Source: UBA4416 sp031539425
GTDB taxonomy: Bacteria > Bacteroidota > Bacteroidia > B-17B0 > Aurantibacillaceae
Assembly (NCBI GenBank): GCA_031539425.1
Contig: JAVKLI010000051.1
Location: 36,561-100,560, forward strand
DNA: 64,000 nt
Direction: 5' to 3'
Shown here: in pieces, positions 20,192 through 29,827 of the stretch
Position numbering within the stretch: position 1 is the stretch's first letter
Layout: each line of letters begins with the position of its first letter
Made by a program: the position numbers and the translations under genes
Notes under the pieces: generated by a model
Databases searched by the model: none
What the model was told of the DNA's origin: nothing
What the model saw: only the letters and a program-made list of their open reading frames with translations

Positions 20192-22648
20192 TTAAAAATC
20201 TACTTTAAAATAAAATAATGGTAAAAGCCCTAATTGATAATTTTTAATTAATGGGTCTTTATTTATATCAGTATAATCGGGCGAATAACTCAGGGCTAAA
20301 ATATTTTTGGTGTTTAATACATTTACTAAATCTAAAGTAAATTCATAACCCACTTTTTCGGTATTAATTTTATAGCTTACTCTAAAATCAAATCGATTGT
20401 AAGGGTCAAATTGTAAGGTGTTCATTTTATTATCATCAGGCACTACTTCCATAATGGCATTGCTTGCTGCTATATTTGCTGGCGAATAGCGTTTGCCGCC
20501 GCCATAGGTAATTTTTAAACCAAAACTTAATATTTTTTTCTTTTCATTATCTAGTTCAATTTCCGATCCTGCCAGTAAATTCATGGCGTAGTTACCATTA
20601 AAGTCGGTATCAAAAGTTTTGTTATTACTAGCGGTATATTTGCTTTCAAAAATACTAGCCGAATACATTAAGAAAAAATGATTGCTAAAACTTTTTTCTA
20701 AAGTCATTTCAAGTCCATAATTATAACCCGTTCCGGCGTTTTGCAAATTGTAAATAGGAAAAAATCGAGTAAACCCTGATCCATTATTTAATAACGAAAT
20801 GCCAGATGGCGTAGCATATACAGGGGCGTTGTATAGATATTGATAATAGATTTCAAATTTGGTCCTTATTGTTTTTAATGGATAAAACTCATATCCCAAT
20901 ACCACATGATGACTTTTAGTAAAATCTAAATTCATGTTGCTTTTTATACGTTGTGTATTTAAAACAGGTTTGTTGTTTTGCATAATACTATCCGGCACCG
21001 CATAATAAATGTAAGTTGGATGCATTTGGCTATGAAGCCCATAAGCTAAACTAATGACATGATTTTTATTAGTAACATATTCAAGTGCCAAGCGTGGCTC
21101 AATAGCAAAGCTGTTATTAATAGTTAATAGCTGCGAATATAACCCTGATGTTATTTTAAATTGCGAACAGAACTTATGTGTATAAGTAATATAAGGCTGC
21201 AGGAGGGCAAAACTGGTTTTTTCTTTAATTCGTTCTTTAAAAGGTTTATCATTAATTTTTTCGGCAATAGTATCAAAGCGTGAGCTAACTTTTACTTTAT
21301 CGTAAAAATCAATTTGAGATAAATTAGCAAAAAACCCAACTTTAAAATAATTAGAAGTATTTATTTTATGCGTTACGTAAGAAGCTAAGGTTGTTTTACC
21401 TTCATAAAAAACAAAATCTAAAATATTAGGTAAAGTATCGTTTGGTATATACTGTTTATTTCGTAAAATTAACTCGTGTTTGGCATTTATAAACTGTCCG
21501 CTATAGGCTAAAGATGTTTTAATAAAAGTACGGCTATTAAAATTATAGGCATGGTTTAAAATACCAACTCCCATTGATGAAGTGTATTTTTGGTCTCTAT
21601 TTAAATCGCCATACAATTCTTTAGGTTTTTCTTTTAATGCACTAAATATTAAATTGATAGTGCTAAAGCCACCAATAGCGCTAAATGTAAAATGACCTGC
21701 TTTTTTGGTAGGAAAGCTTAATCTAATGGCACCATCTTGATATTGTGGCACAGCGCTGGTACCAAAATTAAATTTTAAAAATGATAACATGTCTAAAGTA
21801 GAATATCTATAATTAACAAAATAACTACTTCCGTTTTCTTTATTAATAGGGCCTTCTATTGCTAACTCTGTGCCTAAAATACCAAACTGAAAGGTACGTT
21901 CGTGTTTTTGATTGTTACCGTTTCTCATTTTTAAATCAAATACACCCCCTAAAGCATTGCCATAATTGGCAGGGAAGGCACCGGTATAAAATTGCGAATT
22001 AGCTAAGTACTTATTATTAATAATAGCCGTGGGTCCACCTGCTGATCCAGCCAAGGCAAAGTGATTGGGGTTAGGAATGTTTATTTCATCTAATCGCCAC
22101 AGTAACCCTGCCGGCGAATTACCTCTTACTACAATATCATTACGGCTATCATTAGTGCCTTGTACACCAGCAAAATTAGAGGCCATACGGGCGGGGTCTT
22201 GACGAGAGCCGGCATATCGTTCGGTTTCTTCAACGCTAAAAGTTTTCATGTTAGCTGCCTTAGTATCTTGTATTTGTTCAGATTTTGAAGCATCTATTTC
22301 CACCGTTTCTGATTGTAACATAGACTCTTCCATATCTACATTTAAAAAAGATTCTTTTCCCGCGTTTATTACAATGTCTTGCAAATTAACTGTGTTATAA
22401 CCTAAATATGTAATTAAAAAAGATTGCCTTCCAATGGGTACTTTCTCTAACGTAAAAAACCCTTGTTCATTAGTTGTTGTATTTATAAATAATTGTGCAT
22501 TATTTGTTTTTAATTGAATCACCACACCTGGCAATGGGCTAGAGGTAAGTTTATCAACTACCTTACCACGTATCGTTTGGATTATTTGATTTTGAGCCTT
22601 ATTTGTTAAACATGTACAAATCAAAAGCGTAAGCAATCCATATTTCAT
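20192..22648 (-). CDS. TonB-dependent outer membrane receptor with carboxypeptidase regulatory-like domain
   Basis: 818 residues: a signal peptide (cleavage near TNKAQ), then a CarboxypepD_reg-like beta domain (about 23-105, RGKVVDKLTSSPLPGV). A plug follows, with VRGNSPAGLLWRLDEINIPNPNHF and NNKYLANSQFYTGAFPANYGNALGGVFDLKMR. A 22-strand barrel completes the protein and ends in an aromatic residue (FYFKVDF). It lacks a SusD partner next door, so a polysaccharide SusC role is unlikely. Peptide, siderophore or metal uptake are possible, and the ligand cannot be inferred. It appears to be the first gene of the run leading to dnaE. Confidence 0.9.
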   Translation of the reverse strand: MKYGLLTLLICTCLTNKAQNQIIQTIRGKVVDKLTSSPLPGVVIQLKTNNAQLFINTTTNEQGFFTLEKVPIGRQSFLITYLGYNTVNLQDIVINAGKESFLNVDMEESMLQSETVEIDASKSEQIQDTKAANMKTFSVEETERYAGSRQDPARMASNFAGVQGTNDSRNDIVVRGNSPAGLLWRLDEINIPNPNHFALAGSAGGPTAIINNKYLANSQFYTGAFPANYGNALGGVFDLKMRNGNNQKHERTFQFGILGTELAIEGPINKENGSSYFVNYRYSTLDMLSFLKFNFGTSAVPQYQDGAIRLSFPTKKAGHFTFSAIGGFSTINLIFSALKEKPKELYGDLNRDQKYTSSMGVGILNHAYNFNSRTFIKTSLAYSGQFINAKHELILRNKQYIPNDTLPNILDFVFYEGKTTLASYVTHKINTSNYFKVGFFANLSQIDFYDKVKVSSRFDTIAEKINDKPFKERIKEKTSFALLQPYITYTHKFCSQFKITSGLYSQLLTINNSFAIEPRLALEYVTNKNHVISLAYGLHSQMHPTYIYYAVPDSIMQNNKPVLNTQRIKSNMNLDFTKSHHVVLGYEFYPLKTIRTKFEIYYQYLYNAPVYATPSGISLLNNGSGFTRFFPIYNLQNAGTGYNYGLEMTLEKSFSNHFFLMYSASIFESKYTASNNKTFDTDFNGNYAMNLLAGSEIELDNEKKKILSFGLKITYGGGKRYSPANIAASNAIMEVVPDDNKMNTLQFDPYNRFDFRVSYKINTEKVGYEFTLDLVNVLNTKNILALSYSPDYTDINKDPLIKNYQLGLLPLFYFKVDF

Positions 22649-22853
22649 ATAAATATTTTTTTTGTGATTAATACGTTAATTTTTTTCGCTCTTTAATGCT
22701 TATAAATATAATTTATTTGAGGTTATGCAATTATAATTTTTATAATTCTAAACGCTACTAATTAATAGATATAGCAACTTATTTCAAGCTTTAGATTAAA
22801 AGTTTTTCTATTTACTTTAATTTATAAGCATCAATTTCCTACTAAGTAGACTA

Positions 22854-22861
22854 TATATTTG
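22854..22861 (+). promoter_or_regulatory. Candidate -7 element TATATTTG (distal) upstream of SET gene
   Basis: An exact match to TAnnTTTG, 98 bases before the SET-domain ATG. No TTTG -33 element at 17-23 bases upstream is evident. In AT-rich DNA the match could be chance. Confidence 0.35.
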
Positions 22862-22942
22862 TATCAGTTATACTATGTATACGAACTATTAATTAATATA
22901 AAGTCTAGCCAAATAATTAAAAATTACCTATAGATATTAAAC

Positions 22943-22950
22943 TATATTTG
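22943..22950 (+). promoter_or_regulatory. Candidate -7 element TATATTTG (proximal) upstream of SET gene
   Basis: A second exact TAnnTTTG match ends 9 bases before the ATG at 22960. If used, transcription would start almost at the start codon and yield a near-leaderless mRNA. No good -33 element is visible. Confidence 0.3.
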
Positions 22951-22959
22951 TAACTATAT

Positions 22960-23385
22960 ATGAATTTAATAGTTAAAAAATCTCAATTACCTAACGCTGG
23001 TAAAGGATTATACTCCAAAACAGACATTAGTAAGGGAGCTGAAATTATTGAATATTTAGGTGAAATTATAGATTGGAAAGAGTATGAAAGGCGGGTAGAA
23101 AAAGATGAAGATGGTTACTTGTTTTACATCAATAAATCTATTTGTATTGATGCCTGGAACACCCCACAACATTTAGCCCGATTTGCCAATGATGCCGCAG
23201 GCCTTACCCGAATAAAGGGGTTAAAAAACAACTGTAAATACGTAGTTGAAAATAATAGATGTTTTATTGTGAGCAGCCGTAACATTAAATCTGGTGAAGA
23301 AATTTTTGTGAGTTATACAAAAGAATATTGGGATTGTGTGAAGTACAACATTAAAATTGGGCGAGCTAAACATTTTAAAAAATAA
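22960..23385 (+). CDS. Small SET-domain protein, putative protein-lysine methyltransferase
   Basis: 141 residues consisting of almost nothing but a SET domain. GKGLYSKTDISKGAEIIEYLGE is the N-terminal SET motif that binds S-adenosylmethionine. LARFANDAAG with NNCKY replaces the usual RFxNHSCxPN. GEEIFVSYTKEYW is the C-terminal motif with the catalytic-type tyrosine. It lacks pre-SET and post-SET cysteine clusters. SET proteins are mainly eukaryotic; bacterial ones occur patchily and their targets are mostly unknown. The gene runs into the following dehydrogenase with only 7 bases between stop and the preferred ATG, suggesting co-transcription. Confidence 0.85.
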   Translation: MNLIVKKSQLPNAGKGLYSKTDISKGAEIIEYLGEIIDWKEYERRVEKDEDGYLFYINKSICIDAWNTPQHLARFANDAAGLTRIKGLKNNCKYVVENNRCFIVSSRNIKSGEEIFVSYTKEYWDCVKYNIKIGRAKHFKK

Positions 23386-23392
23386 ACATAGT

Positions 23393-24595
23393 ATGAAATT
23401 AAAAATTGGTGTTTTAAGAGAAGAGAAAGAAAACCCCGACAGAAGGGTACCACTTACACCTTTAATATGTTCAGAACTGTTAAAACAAAATTTGGGTATT
23501 AGTGTTGTTATTCAACCTAGTCCATATAGGTGCTACAGCGATGCAGAGTATCGGTCGTTTGGGCTAAATGTATCTGAAGATTTAAGTGAATGCTATGTGT
23601 TGATGGGCGTTAAAGAAATTCCTGTTTCAAAATTAATTCCTAACAAAAAATATTTATTTTTTTCTCATACCATTAAAAAGCAAGCGCATAATAAAGGATT
23701 GATGAATGCGTTAATAAAAAACAAAATTCAAATGATAGATTACGAAACCTTAACAGATGCTAGTTATAACCGCATTATTGGGTTTGGACGATATGCTGGG
23801 ATTGTGGGTGCCTACAACGCTATTTTGGGTTACGGTATAAAATATGATTTGTTTCAATTAAAGCCAGCAAACCAGTGTAGAGATAAAGCCGAAATGGAAG
23901 AAGAATTAAAGCGCGCCAAATTACCAAACATTAAAATAGTGGTAACAGGCGGAGGCAGAGTGGCTAATGGCGTATATGAAATTTTATCATGCTTACATAT
24001 TAGAAAAATTACGCCAGAAGAATTTTTGATGGGTAACTTTAAAGAGCCTGTGTACTGTCAGTTAAATCCTAGAGATTATGTGGAACGAGCTCATGATCAT
24101 AACTTTGATTTACATGATTTTATAAAACACCCAGAAGGTTTTGTTTCAAAATTTGAACCCTTTACAAAGGCTGCCGATATTTACATATCTGCCCATTACT
24201 GGGCCAAAAATTCACCTAATATGTTTAACTTGGATGATGTAAAAAATCCAAATTTTAGAATTAGCGTACTGGCTGATATTACCTGCGATATAGGGGGATC
24301 TATCCCTACCACCATTCGATCTTCAAAAATAGGCGATGCATTTTATGGTTTTAATTTATTAACACATCAGGAAGATGTGCCATTTAGTAAAGAAACCTTA
24401 TGCGTTATGGCTGTTGATAATTTACCATGTGAGCTGCCACGTAATGCCAGCGATGATTTTGCTAAAGATTTGAAAGAGCGCGTTATTCCTTCGTTTTTAA
24501 ATGATGATAAAGAGCAAATTATTGAACGCGCCTCTATTTGTAAAAATGGTAAATTGATGCCAGCTTTTGAATATCTAACGGATTATGCTTATTAA
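23393..24595 (+). CDS. Alanine dehydrogenase/saccharopine dehydrogenase-type NAD(P) oxidoreductase
   Basis: About 400 residues from the ATG at 23393. An upstream ATG at 23357 would overlap the SET gene and adds an unconserved leader. The N-terminus [22 protein letters not shown] is the alanine dehydrogenase/transhydrogenase N domain. The central [11 protein letters not shown] is the Rossmann dinucleotide loop. [15 protein letters not shown] and [13 protein letters not shown] fit the lysine-forming saccharopine dehydrogenase (LYS1-like) branch. The reaction would be reductive amination or the reverse on an amino-acid substrate, but which one is not settled. The 3' end overlaps convergent asnS by 4 bases. 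Confidence 0.78.
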   Translation: MKLKIGVLREEKENPDRRVPLTPLICSELLKQNLGISVVIQPSPYRCYSDAEYRSFGLNVSEDLSECYVLMGVKEIPVSKLIPNKKYLFFSHTIKKQAHNKGLMNALIKNKIQMIDYETLTDASYNRIIGFGRYAGIVGAYNAILGYGIKYDLFQLKPANQCRDKAEMEEELKRAKLPNIKIVVTGGGRVANGVYEILSCLHIRKITPEEFLMGNFKEPVYCQLNPRDYVERAHDHNFDLHDFIKHPEGFVSKFEPFTKAADIYISAHYWAKNSPNMFNLDDVKNPNFRISVLADITCDIGGSIPTTIRSSKIGDAFYGFNLLTHQEDVPFSKETLCVMAVDNLPCELPRNASDDFAKDLKERVIPSFLNDDKEQIIERASICKNGKLMPAFEYLTDYAY

Positions 24596-26040
24596 AACTC
24601 GCAGTTTTTTGGCGTACGTGGAAAAGGAATGACGTCTCTAATATTAGTCATACCCGTTACAAACAACACCAATCTTTCAAACCCTAAGCCAAATCCAGCA
24701 TGAGGGCAGGTGCCAAATCGTCTGGTATCTAAATACCAACTCATTTCATGCGTTGAAATATTGAGTTCGTTCATGCGTTGGGTTAGCTTATCAAGTCTCT
24801 CTTCACGTTGAGAGCCTCCAACAATTTCACCAATTCCAGGAAACAGCACATCCATAGCGGCTACAGTTTTACCATCATCATTTTGGCGCATATAAAAAGA
24901 TTTTATTTCTTTAGGATAATCCGTTAGTATAATCGGTTTTTTAAAATGCTTTTCTACTAAAAAGCGTTCATGCTCACTTTGCAAATCGGCACCCCACTTA
25001 TCTATTTTAAATTGAAATTTATTTTTTTTATTTAATGATTCTTCTTTTAAAATTTCAATGGCTTGGGTGTATGATAATTTTTCAAAGTTTTCCTTTAGGC
25101 AAAAATTTAATTTGTCAATCAAGTTCATTGCACTACGATCTGCTTGTGGCTTAGCGGCTTCTTCTTTAGTTAATCTGTCGGATAAAAAAGCTAGATCGTC
25201 GGCATTTTTTGTTAACGCAACCTGAATAACATATTTTAAAAGCTCTTCAACCAGGGCCATATTATCTTGTAAATTATAAAAAGCCATTTCGGGCTCTATC
25301 ATCCAAAATTCGGCCAAGTGCCTTGTGGTATTTGAATTCTCCGCTCTAAATGTAGGACCAAAAGTATATACATTACCTAAGGCAAGGGCTGCCAATTCAG
25401 CTTCTAATTGCCCAGATACCGTTAGTTTGGTTTCTTTCCCAAAAAAATCTTCTTGGTAATTTATAGCACCAGTAGGCGTTTTAGGTAAATTTTTAAAATC
25501 TAATGTTGTTACTGTAAACATTTCGCCAGCGCCTTCAGCATCGCTAGAAGTAATCATCGGCGCATGTATATATAAAAAGTCTTTTTGATGAAAAAATTCG
25601 TGTATGGCAAAGGCCAAGGTGTGCCTAATTCTATAAATAGCACCAAAGGTATTGGTTCTAAACCGTAAGTGTCCTATCTCTCTTAAATACTCTAATGAGT
25701 GGGCTTTTGGCTGTAATGGGTAAAAATGTGGTTTATCAATATCGGATTCAGCAGTTCCATAAATTTCAATGTCTTGCACTTCAATTTCTACACTTTGTCC
25801 TTTTCCTAACGATGGAATTACTCTTCCAGTAACAGCAACGCAAGCACCAGGGGTTATTTGTTTTAAAATAGATTCGGTTATTTTGTCTGTATTTATTACT
25901 GCTTGCAGCTGTTGCACACAAGAGCCATCATTAATGGCTATAAAGGTATTATTTCTAAACGTTCGTACCCAGCCCTTTATACAAACGGTTTGGTTAACTA
26001 AATTGGTTGATAAAATATTTTTTATAGTGGTATGTTGCAT
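24592..26040 (-). CDS. asnS: Asparaginyl-tRNA synthetase
   Basis: A 482-residue class IIb synthetase. The N-terminal OB-fold anticodon-binding domain contains [13 protein letters not shown]. The catalytic core has motif 2 ([22 protein letters not shown]) and motif 3 ([10 protein letters not shown]). The extra segment with YFFGK-type residues and the ending PRTPKNCEF mark it as AsnRS rather than AspRS. Presence of AsnRS means Asn-tRNA is charged directly. A promoter candidate with both elements lies 35-68 bases upstream. Confidence 0.97.
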   Translation of the reverse strand: MQHTTIKNILSTNLVNQTVCIKGWVRTFRNNTFIAINDGSCVQQLQAVINTDKITESILKQITPGACVAVTGRVIPSLGKGQSVEIEVQDIEIYGTAESDIDKPHFYPLQPKAHSLEYLREIGHLRFRTNTFGAIYRIRHTLAFAIHEFFHQKDFLYIHAPMITSSDAEGAGEMFTVTTLDFKNLPKTPTGAINYQEDFFGKETKLTVSGQLEAELAALALGNVYTFGPTFRAENSNTTRHLAEFWMIEPEMAFYNLQDNMALVEELLKYVIQVALTKNADDLAFLSDRLTKEEAAKPQADRSAMNLIDKLNFCLKENFEKLSYTQAIEILKEESLNKKNKFQFKIDKWGADLQSEHERFLVEKHFKKPIILTDYPKEIKSFYMRQNDDGKTVAAMDVLFPGIGEIVGGSQREERLDKLTQRMNELNISTHEMSWYLDTRRFGTCPHAGFGLGFERLVLFVTGMTNIRDVIPFPRTPKNCEF

Positions 26041-26074
26041 AAGAATGGGTTTATGATAATAAAACTTGTATTGG

Positions 26075-26108
26075 CAAATTTATTATAAATACAGGTACTA
26101 ACATCCAA
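26075..26108 (-). promoter_or_regulatory. Promoter candidate for asnS: TTG-N23-TAAATTTG
   Basis: On the minus strand a TTG (26106-26108) is followed after 23 bases by TAAATTTG (26075-26082), an exact -7 match. Spacing is at the upper end of the Bacteroidota range. The start codon lies 34 bases downstream of the -7 element. Confidence 0.5.
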
Positions 26109-26174
26109 TTTTTTAATCTAAACCACTAAACTAATCTTGTTTTTCATTTTCTGTACTTTTTTATTTTTTTAATT

Positions 26175-26198
26175 CCTCTCCTTACAGGGTGGGGGGTG
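26175..26198. repeat. G/C-rich intergenic palindrome-like element (copy A)
   Basis: The segment CCTCTCCTTACAGGGTGGGG, continuing GGTG, stands out in AT-rich DNA. Its C-rich arm, short spacer and G-rich arms have the same layout as elements at 58.1 kb and 60.1 kb. I read these as members of one dispersed extragenic repeat family. Confidence 0.5.
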
Positions 26199-26218
26199 AT
26201 TTGTGGGTTAGAGTGTGA

Positions 26219-26496
26219 ATATATCATTTACCCCCTGAATTTGATTGTTTGGATAATGCTAAATTAATAGGGTTTACAAATAGTGCTGAAGAATTGCCTT
26301 CTGACTTCTCTTTGCTTAGTCGTAAAAAATATAGAACGGTTTTTAGAAGAGGGGTATTTGTGTACATACAACACCTAAATCAGCAGTTGTTGGCAATCTT
26401 TTAAGTCCTAATAAGTTTAACGATTATAAGAAACGTAAAAATTACCGCATACATAAGGGGTCTCTCACTTTAAGTAGGGTAAGAATTATACAATAA
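26219..26496 (+). pseudogene. Degenerate unidentified reading frame between asnS and mlaF
   Basis: Two overlapping plus-strand frames give protein-like text with no start. The first (26219-26404) contains YHLPPEFDCLDNAKLIGF, SAEELPSDFSLLS and RKKYRTVFRRG. The second, entered near 26361, contains TTPKSAVVGNLLSPNKF and NDYKKRKNYRIHKG. Together they could be one gene tail broken by a frameshift around 26350-26362. I do not recognise the family. A compositional accident is possible. The rest of the 445-base gap (26041-26485) holds only the asnS promoter and repeat copy A. Confidence 0.3.
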
Positions 26497-27259
26497 CTTG
26501 TTTTTTAGCTGTGCTATTATATACTGTTTTCATAAAACCCGAAGCAAACATAAAGTTGTTTAATTCTGCATGCTCTGTATCTAAAATGTTTTTTTGAGAG
26601 CCTGTCCAGCTATTTTGGCCTTTGTAAATAAATAAAATATTTTCACCAATTTCTACTACCGAGTTCATGTCGTGTGTTACTATAATAGTAGTAATGTTAA
26701 ACTCTTTGGTGATGGCTTGAATTAAACTATCAATAACAATTGATGTTTTAGGGTCTAACCCAGAATTGGGCTCGTCACAAAATAAATATTTGGGGTTATT
26801 AGCTATGGCACGTGCTAAGGCTGCGCGCTTTTTCATCCCCCCTGATAGTTCGCTTGGGTATAATTTATTTTTACCTTCTAGTTGTACTTTTTCTAAACAA
26901 AAATTAACCCTATCTTTTTTTTCATTTAGCGTTAGTGTGGTATATATATCCAATGGAAAACGCACATTTTCTTCTAAAGTAGATGAGTCAAATAAGGCTC
27001 CGCCTTGAAACAGCATGCCAATGTCTTTTCTCACCTCTTGTTTTTCATTTATTGATAAATTAGGAAAATCAACTTGATTAAAATAAATATGACCACTATC
27101 TAAGGGATGAAGACCTACTATAAGTTTTAAAATGGTTGTTTTACCGCTGCCACTTTCGCCAATAATTAAATTGGTTTTGCCTGGTTCAAATTTAAAAGAA
27201 ACATTTTTTACTACATGGGTAGTGTTAAAGGATTTGTTAATGTTTTTAATTTCAATCAT
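26486..27259 (-). CDS. mlaF: ABC transporter ATP-binding protein, MlaF-like
   Basis: A 257-residue ATPase. Walker A is GESGSGKTT, the Q-loop is GMLFQGGALFDS, the signature is LSGGMKKRAALARA, Walker B is YLFCDEPNSGLDP, and the switch is VTHDMNSV. The SGGM-KR-A signature is characteristic of Mla/Mce/TGD-type lipid transporters. It overlaps the permease gene by 4 bases, so the pair is translated together. The system moves phospholipids between inner and outer membranes. No MlaD substrate-binding gene is in this window. Confidence 0.9.
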   Translation of the reverse strand: MIEIKNINKSFNTTHVVKNVSFKFEPGKTNLIIGESGSGKTTILKLIVGLHPLDSGHIYFNQVDFPNLSINEKQEVRKDIGMLFQGGALFDSSTLEENVRFPLDIYTTLTLNEKKDRVNFCLEKVQLEGKNKLYPSELSGGMKKRAALARAIANNPKYLFCDEPNSGLDPKTSIVIDSLIQAITKEFNITTIIVTHDMNSVVEIGENILFIYKGQNSWTGSQKNILDTEHAELNNFMFASGFMKTVYNSTAKKQVIV

Positions 27260-28020
27260 GATAAAAATATTTGAGTTAAAATAAAATTAAAAATCAAAAT
27301 CAAAATACTACAATAAACTACTGATGTTGTGCTGCTTTTGCCAACTTCTAAAGCCCCTCCGGAGGTGTAATAGCCAAAATATGAAGAAATAGAGGTTATT
27401 AAAAAAGAAAACACAATTACTTTAGAAAAAGTATAATACAATTTATAAGGTTTAAAGTAGGTTTGAATACCTAATATAAACTCGTAAGAGCTTACAGAAT
27501 CTGTAATTACACCCATAATAAATCCACCTGTTATTCCTAGTATAATACTAAGTGCAATTAAAAACGGAAAAATTAAAATACCACCTATTATTTTAGGCAA
27601 AATTAAATAGCCAGCAGAATTTACACCCATTACTTCAAGCGCATCTATTTGTTCGGATATGCGCATAGAGCCTATTTCTGATGAAATATTAGACCCCACT
27701 TTACCTGCTAAAATTAAACTAACTATGGTTGGAGAAAATTCTAATATAATAGACTCTCTAACAGTATAACCAACTGCATACAATGGAACCATAGGGTTAG
27801 AAAAACCACTTGCTGATTGTATAGTAATAACACCACCCATAAAAAATGAAATAATTGCTATAATAGGTAATGAACTAATACCAATTTTATCAATTTCTAA
27901 AACTATTTGTTTTAAATAAACAGACCATTTTTCGGGCTTTTTAAAGGCTTGCTTTATCAATAATAAATAACGACCTATATGATAAAATAAAGAATTTATA
28001 GATAAAAAAAATATGTTCAT
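27256..28020 (-). CDS. mlaE: ABC transporter permease, MlaE family
   Basis: A 254-residue polytopic membrane protein of the MlaE/YrbE family. The diagnostic stretch runs through FSPTIVSLILAGKVGSNISSEIGSMRISEQIDALEVMGVN. An amphipathic N-terminal region and about five hydrophobic segments are visible. It is the permease partner of the overlapping mlaF-like gene. Expected function is lipid exchange that maintains outer-membrane asymmetry. Confidence 0.92.
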   Translation of the reverse strand: MNIFFLSINSLFYHIGRYLLLIKQAFKKPEKWSVYLKQIVLEIDKIGISSLPIIAIISFFMGGVITIQSASGFSNPMVPLYAVGYTVRESIILEFSPTIVSLILAGKVGSNISSEIGSMRISEQIDALEVMGVNSAGYLILPKIIGGILIFPFLIALSIILGITGGFIMGVITDSVSSYEFILGIQTYFKPYKLYYTFSKVIVFSFLITSISSYFGYYTSGGALEVGKSSTTSVVYCSILILIFNFILTQIFLS

Positions 28021-28068
28021 AGTGTAGCGAAGATACTATTTTGAGGAATAAAGAGCCTTGGTATTTGA

Positions 28069-29124
28069 TTATTTTATAATTGATTTTTTTTGAAGTTTAA
28101 ACACAAATTCTGTTCCAACACCAAGTGTACTTTTTGCCAAAATTTTTTCGCCATGCGCTTCTAATACGTGTTTTGTAATGGCTAAACCTAAACCTGTTCC
28201 GCCTTCGCTGCGTGACCCACTTTTATCTACTCTATAAAATCGCTCAAAGATACGTGGTAAATGCTCAGGAGCAATGCCTTTGCCATTATCTATAAATTTA
28301 ACTTTAATTTTTATTGGAGTGTGTGATTCTATTTTAATTTGAATGCTCCCTTTTTGTTTTCCGTACTTAATGGCATTTTCAATTAAATTAGTACAAGCTT
28401 GTTGAATCTTTTCTTTATCGGCAAATACAAAAACATTAGTTAGATGATATGACAATATATTGATTTGAATTTGTTTATCTGCCGCTTTAATTTCAAGTAA
28501 ATCAATGGTGTTTTGTAATAATTCAATAAAATTAAAATTAGTTTTATTTAACTGCACATCTTCACTTTCCAACTTAGCTAATACATCCAAATCATTTACA
28601 ATATGTATCAATCTTTCAATAGCATTTTGTGTGCGTTCTAAATATTTTGTTTTACGAGCTTCATCTTCTATAACGTTTTCAAGCAAAGTTAACACATAGC
28701 TTTGTGCACTAAACAAAGGTGTTTTTAACTCATGCGATACATTTCCTAAAAACGATCTTCGGTAATTATCTTGCTGTTTTAAATAGGCAATTTCTAGTTT
28801 TTGATCTATATTCATATGCTTCATGGCGCTTGTAAAAATATCTGCATGTTGTAACTTATTATTTGAAACTACGCCACTCATTTTATCTTTAATAAATTGT
28901 TTTAAAACTTGTTTCATTTTTTTGTTAATGTAAACTTCTATATAAAAAAATAAAAAACATCCAAACAACACATACTGTGTTAAAGCAATAATAATAAGGT
29001 TAGTAAGCGGTACATTGGTAAATAAAACAAGGTAAAAAATAATAGGTGCTACAAAAAATAAGGTAATTAGGCTTGTTAAGTAAATCGATCGTTGGAGTTT
29101 AGATAGTTGACGGAACGCTTTCAT
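28069..29124 (-). CDS. Membrane sensor histidine kinase (PhoR-like)
   Basis: 351 residues with two N-terminal membrane segments (about 15-35 and 42-64) and only a few residues between them, so there is no sizeable periplasmic sensor. HisKA follows, with phospho-acceptor His131 in FLGNVSHELKTPL. The HATPase domain has NLIENAIKYGK, IDNGKGIAPEHLPRIFERFY and GGTGLGLAI. The layout resembles PhoR/ResE-type kinases that sense membrane or partner-protein states. It overlaps its response regulator by 4 bases and lies directly upstream of mlaE. Confidence 0.93.
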   Translation of the reverse strand: MKAFRQLSKLQRSIYLTSLITLFFVAPIIFYLVLFTNVPLTNLIIIALTQYVLFGCFLFFYIEVYINKKMKQVLKQFIKDKMSGVVSNNKLQHADIFTSAMKHMNIDQKLEIAYLKQQDNYRRSFLGNVSHELKTPLFSAQSYVLTLLENVIEDEARKTKYLERTQNAIERLIHIVNDLDVLAKLESEDVQLNKTNFNFIELLQNTIDLLEIKAADKQIQINILSYHLTNVFVFADKEKIQQACTNLIENAIKYGKQKGSIQIKIESHTPIKIKVKFIDNGKGIAPEHLPRIFERFYRVDKSGSRSEGGTGLGLAITKHVLEAHGEKILAKSTLGVGTEFVFKLQKKSIIK

Positions 29125-29813
29125 GCTTCTATTTTATAACCAATGCCTTTAATAGTTACTAGTATATCGTCTCCTATTTTTTCTCTTAATTTTCTAATAT
29201 GTACGTCTATTGTTCTATCTCCTACTATTACATCATGACTCCATATGGCTTTAAAAATTTCTTCCCGTTTAAATACTTTACCTGGGTTACTTAAAAATAA
29301 AGCTAATAGTTCTAATTCTTTACGGGTTAAATTGATATTTTGATGATTAATTGTAACTGTATGATTTTGTTTGTTTATAAGAATGTTTTTAAATGTTATA
29401 ATTGAAAGAGTTGAATTAACAGTATTAAGAGGTAATCTTTTTAATAAGGATTCTATTTTTAATAATAGTAGTTTGGGTTTTATAGGTTTAGCTATATAAT
29501 CATCAGCGCCAGCATTAAAGCCTTCTATTTGACTATAGTCTTCTGAACGGGCAGATAAAAATGTAATAATGGTATTATCTAACATTGAATTTTGCCTCAT
29601 AATATAACAAGCTTCTACGCCATTCATTACTGGCATCATAACGTCTAACAGAATTAAATGTGGTATATCTTTTTGTGCTTGTGCAATTGCTAACTTTCCA
29701 TTTATAGCTGTATTTACTATGTAGCCAGCTTGAGTTAAATTAAAACTTAAAATGTCTAATATATCTGGGTCGTCGTCAACTATTAAAATTTTAAAGTTGT
29801 ATGATGTAATCAT
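29121..29813 (-). CDS. OmpR/PhoB-family response regulator
   Basis: 230 residues. The receiver domain (about 8-122) has acidic residues at 13-15, phospho-acceptor Asp57 in LLDVMMP, and Lys in YIAKPIKP. The C-terminal winged helix is of OmpR type, with NLTRKELELLALF, VFKREEIFKAIW and DRTIDVHIRKLREKIG. It pairs with the overlapping histidine kinase. Targets are unknown. Sitting between fatty-acid synthesis and lipid-transport genes, an envelope-related regulon is a reasonable but unproven guess. Confidence 0.95.
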   Translation of the reverse strand: MITSYNFKILIVDDDPDILDILSFNLTQAGYIVNTAINGKLAIAQAQKDIPHLILLDVMMPVMNGVEACYIMRQNSMLDNTIITFLSARSEDYSQIEGFNAGADDYIAKPIKPKLLLLKIESLLKRLPLNTVNSTLSIITFKNILINKQNHTVTINHQNINLTRKELELLALFLSNPGKVFKREEIFKAIWSHDVIVGDRTIDVHIRKLREKIGDDILVTIKGIGYKIEA

Positions 29814-29827
29814 TTTAAATTATTCGA

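Larger units (their letters stand above)
22649..22959. other. AT-rich divergent intergenic region (311 bases)
   Basis: This is the divergent space between the TonB-dependent receptor and the SET-domain gene. It is strongly AT-rich with no open frame that I trust. It contains two exact TAnnTTTG elements on the plus strand and a short GTATAC palindrome at about 22875. No RNA gene or repeat was recognised. Confidence 0.6.
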
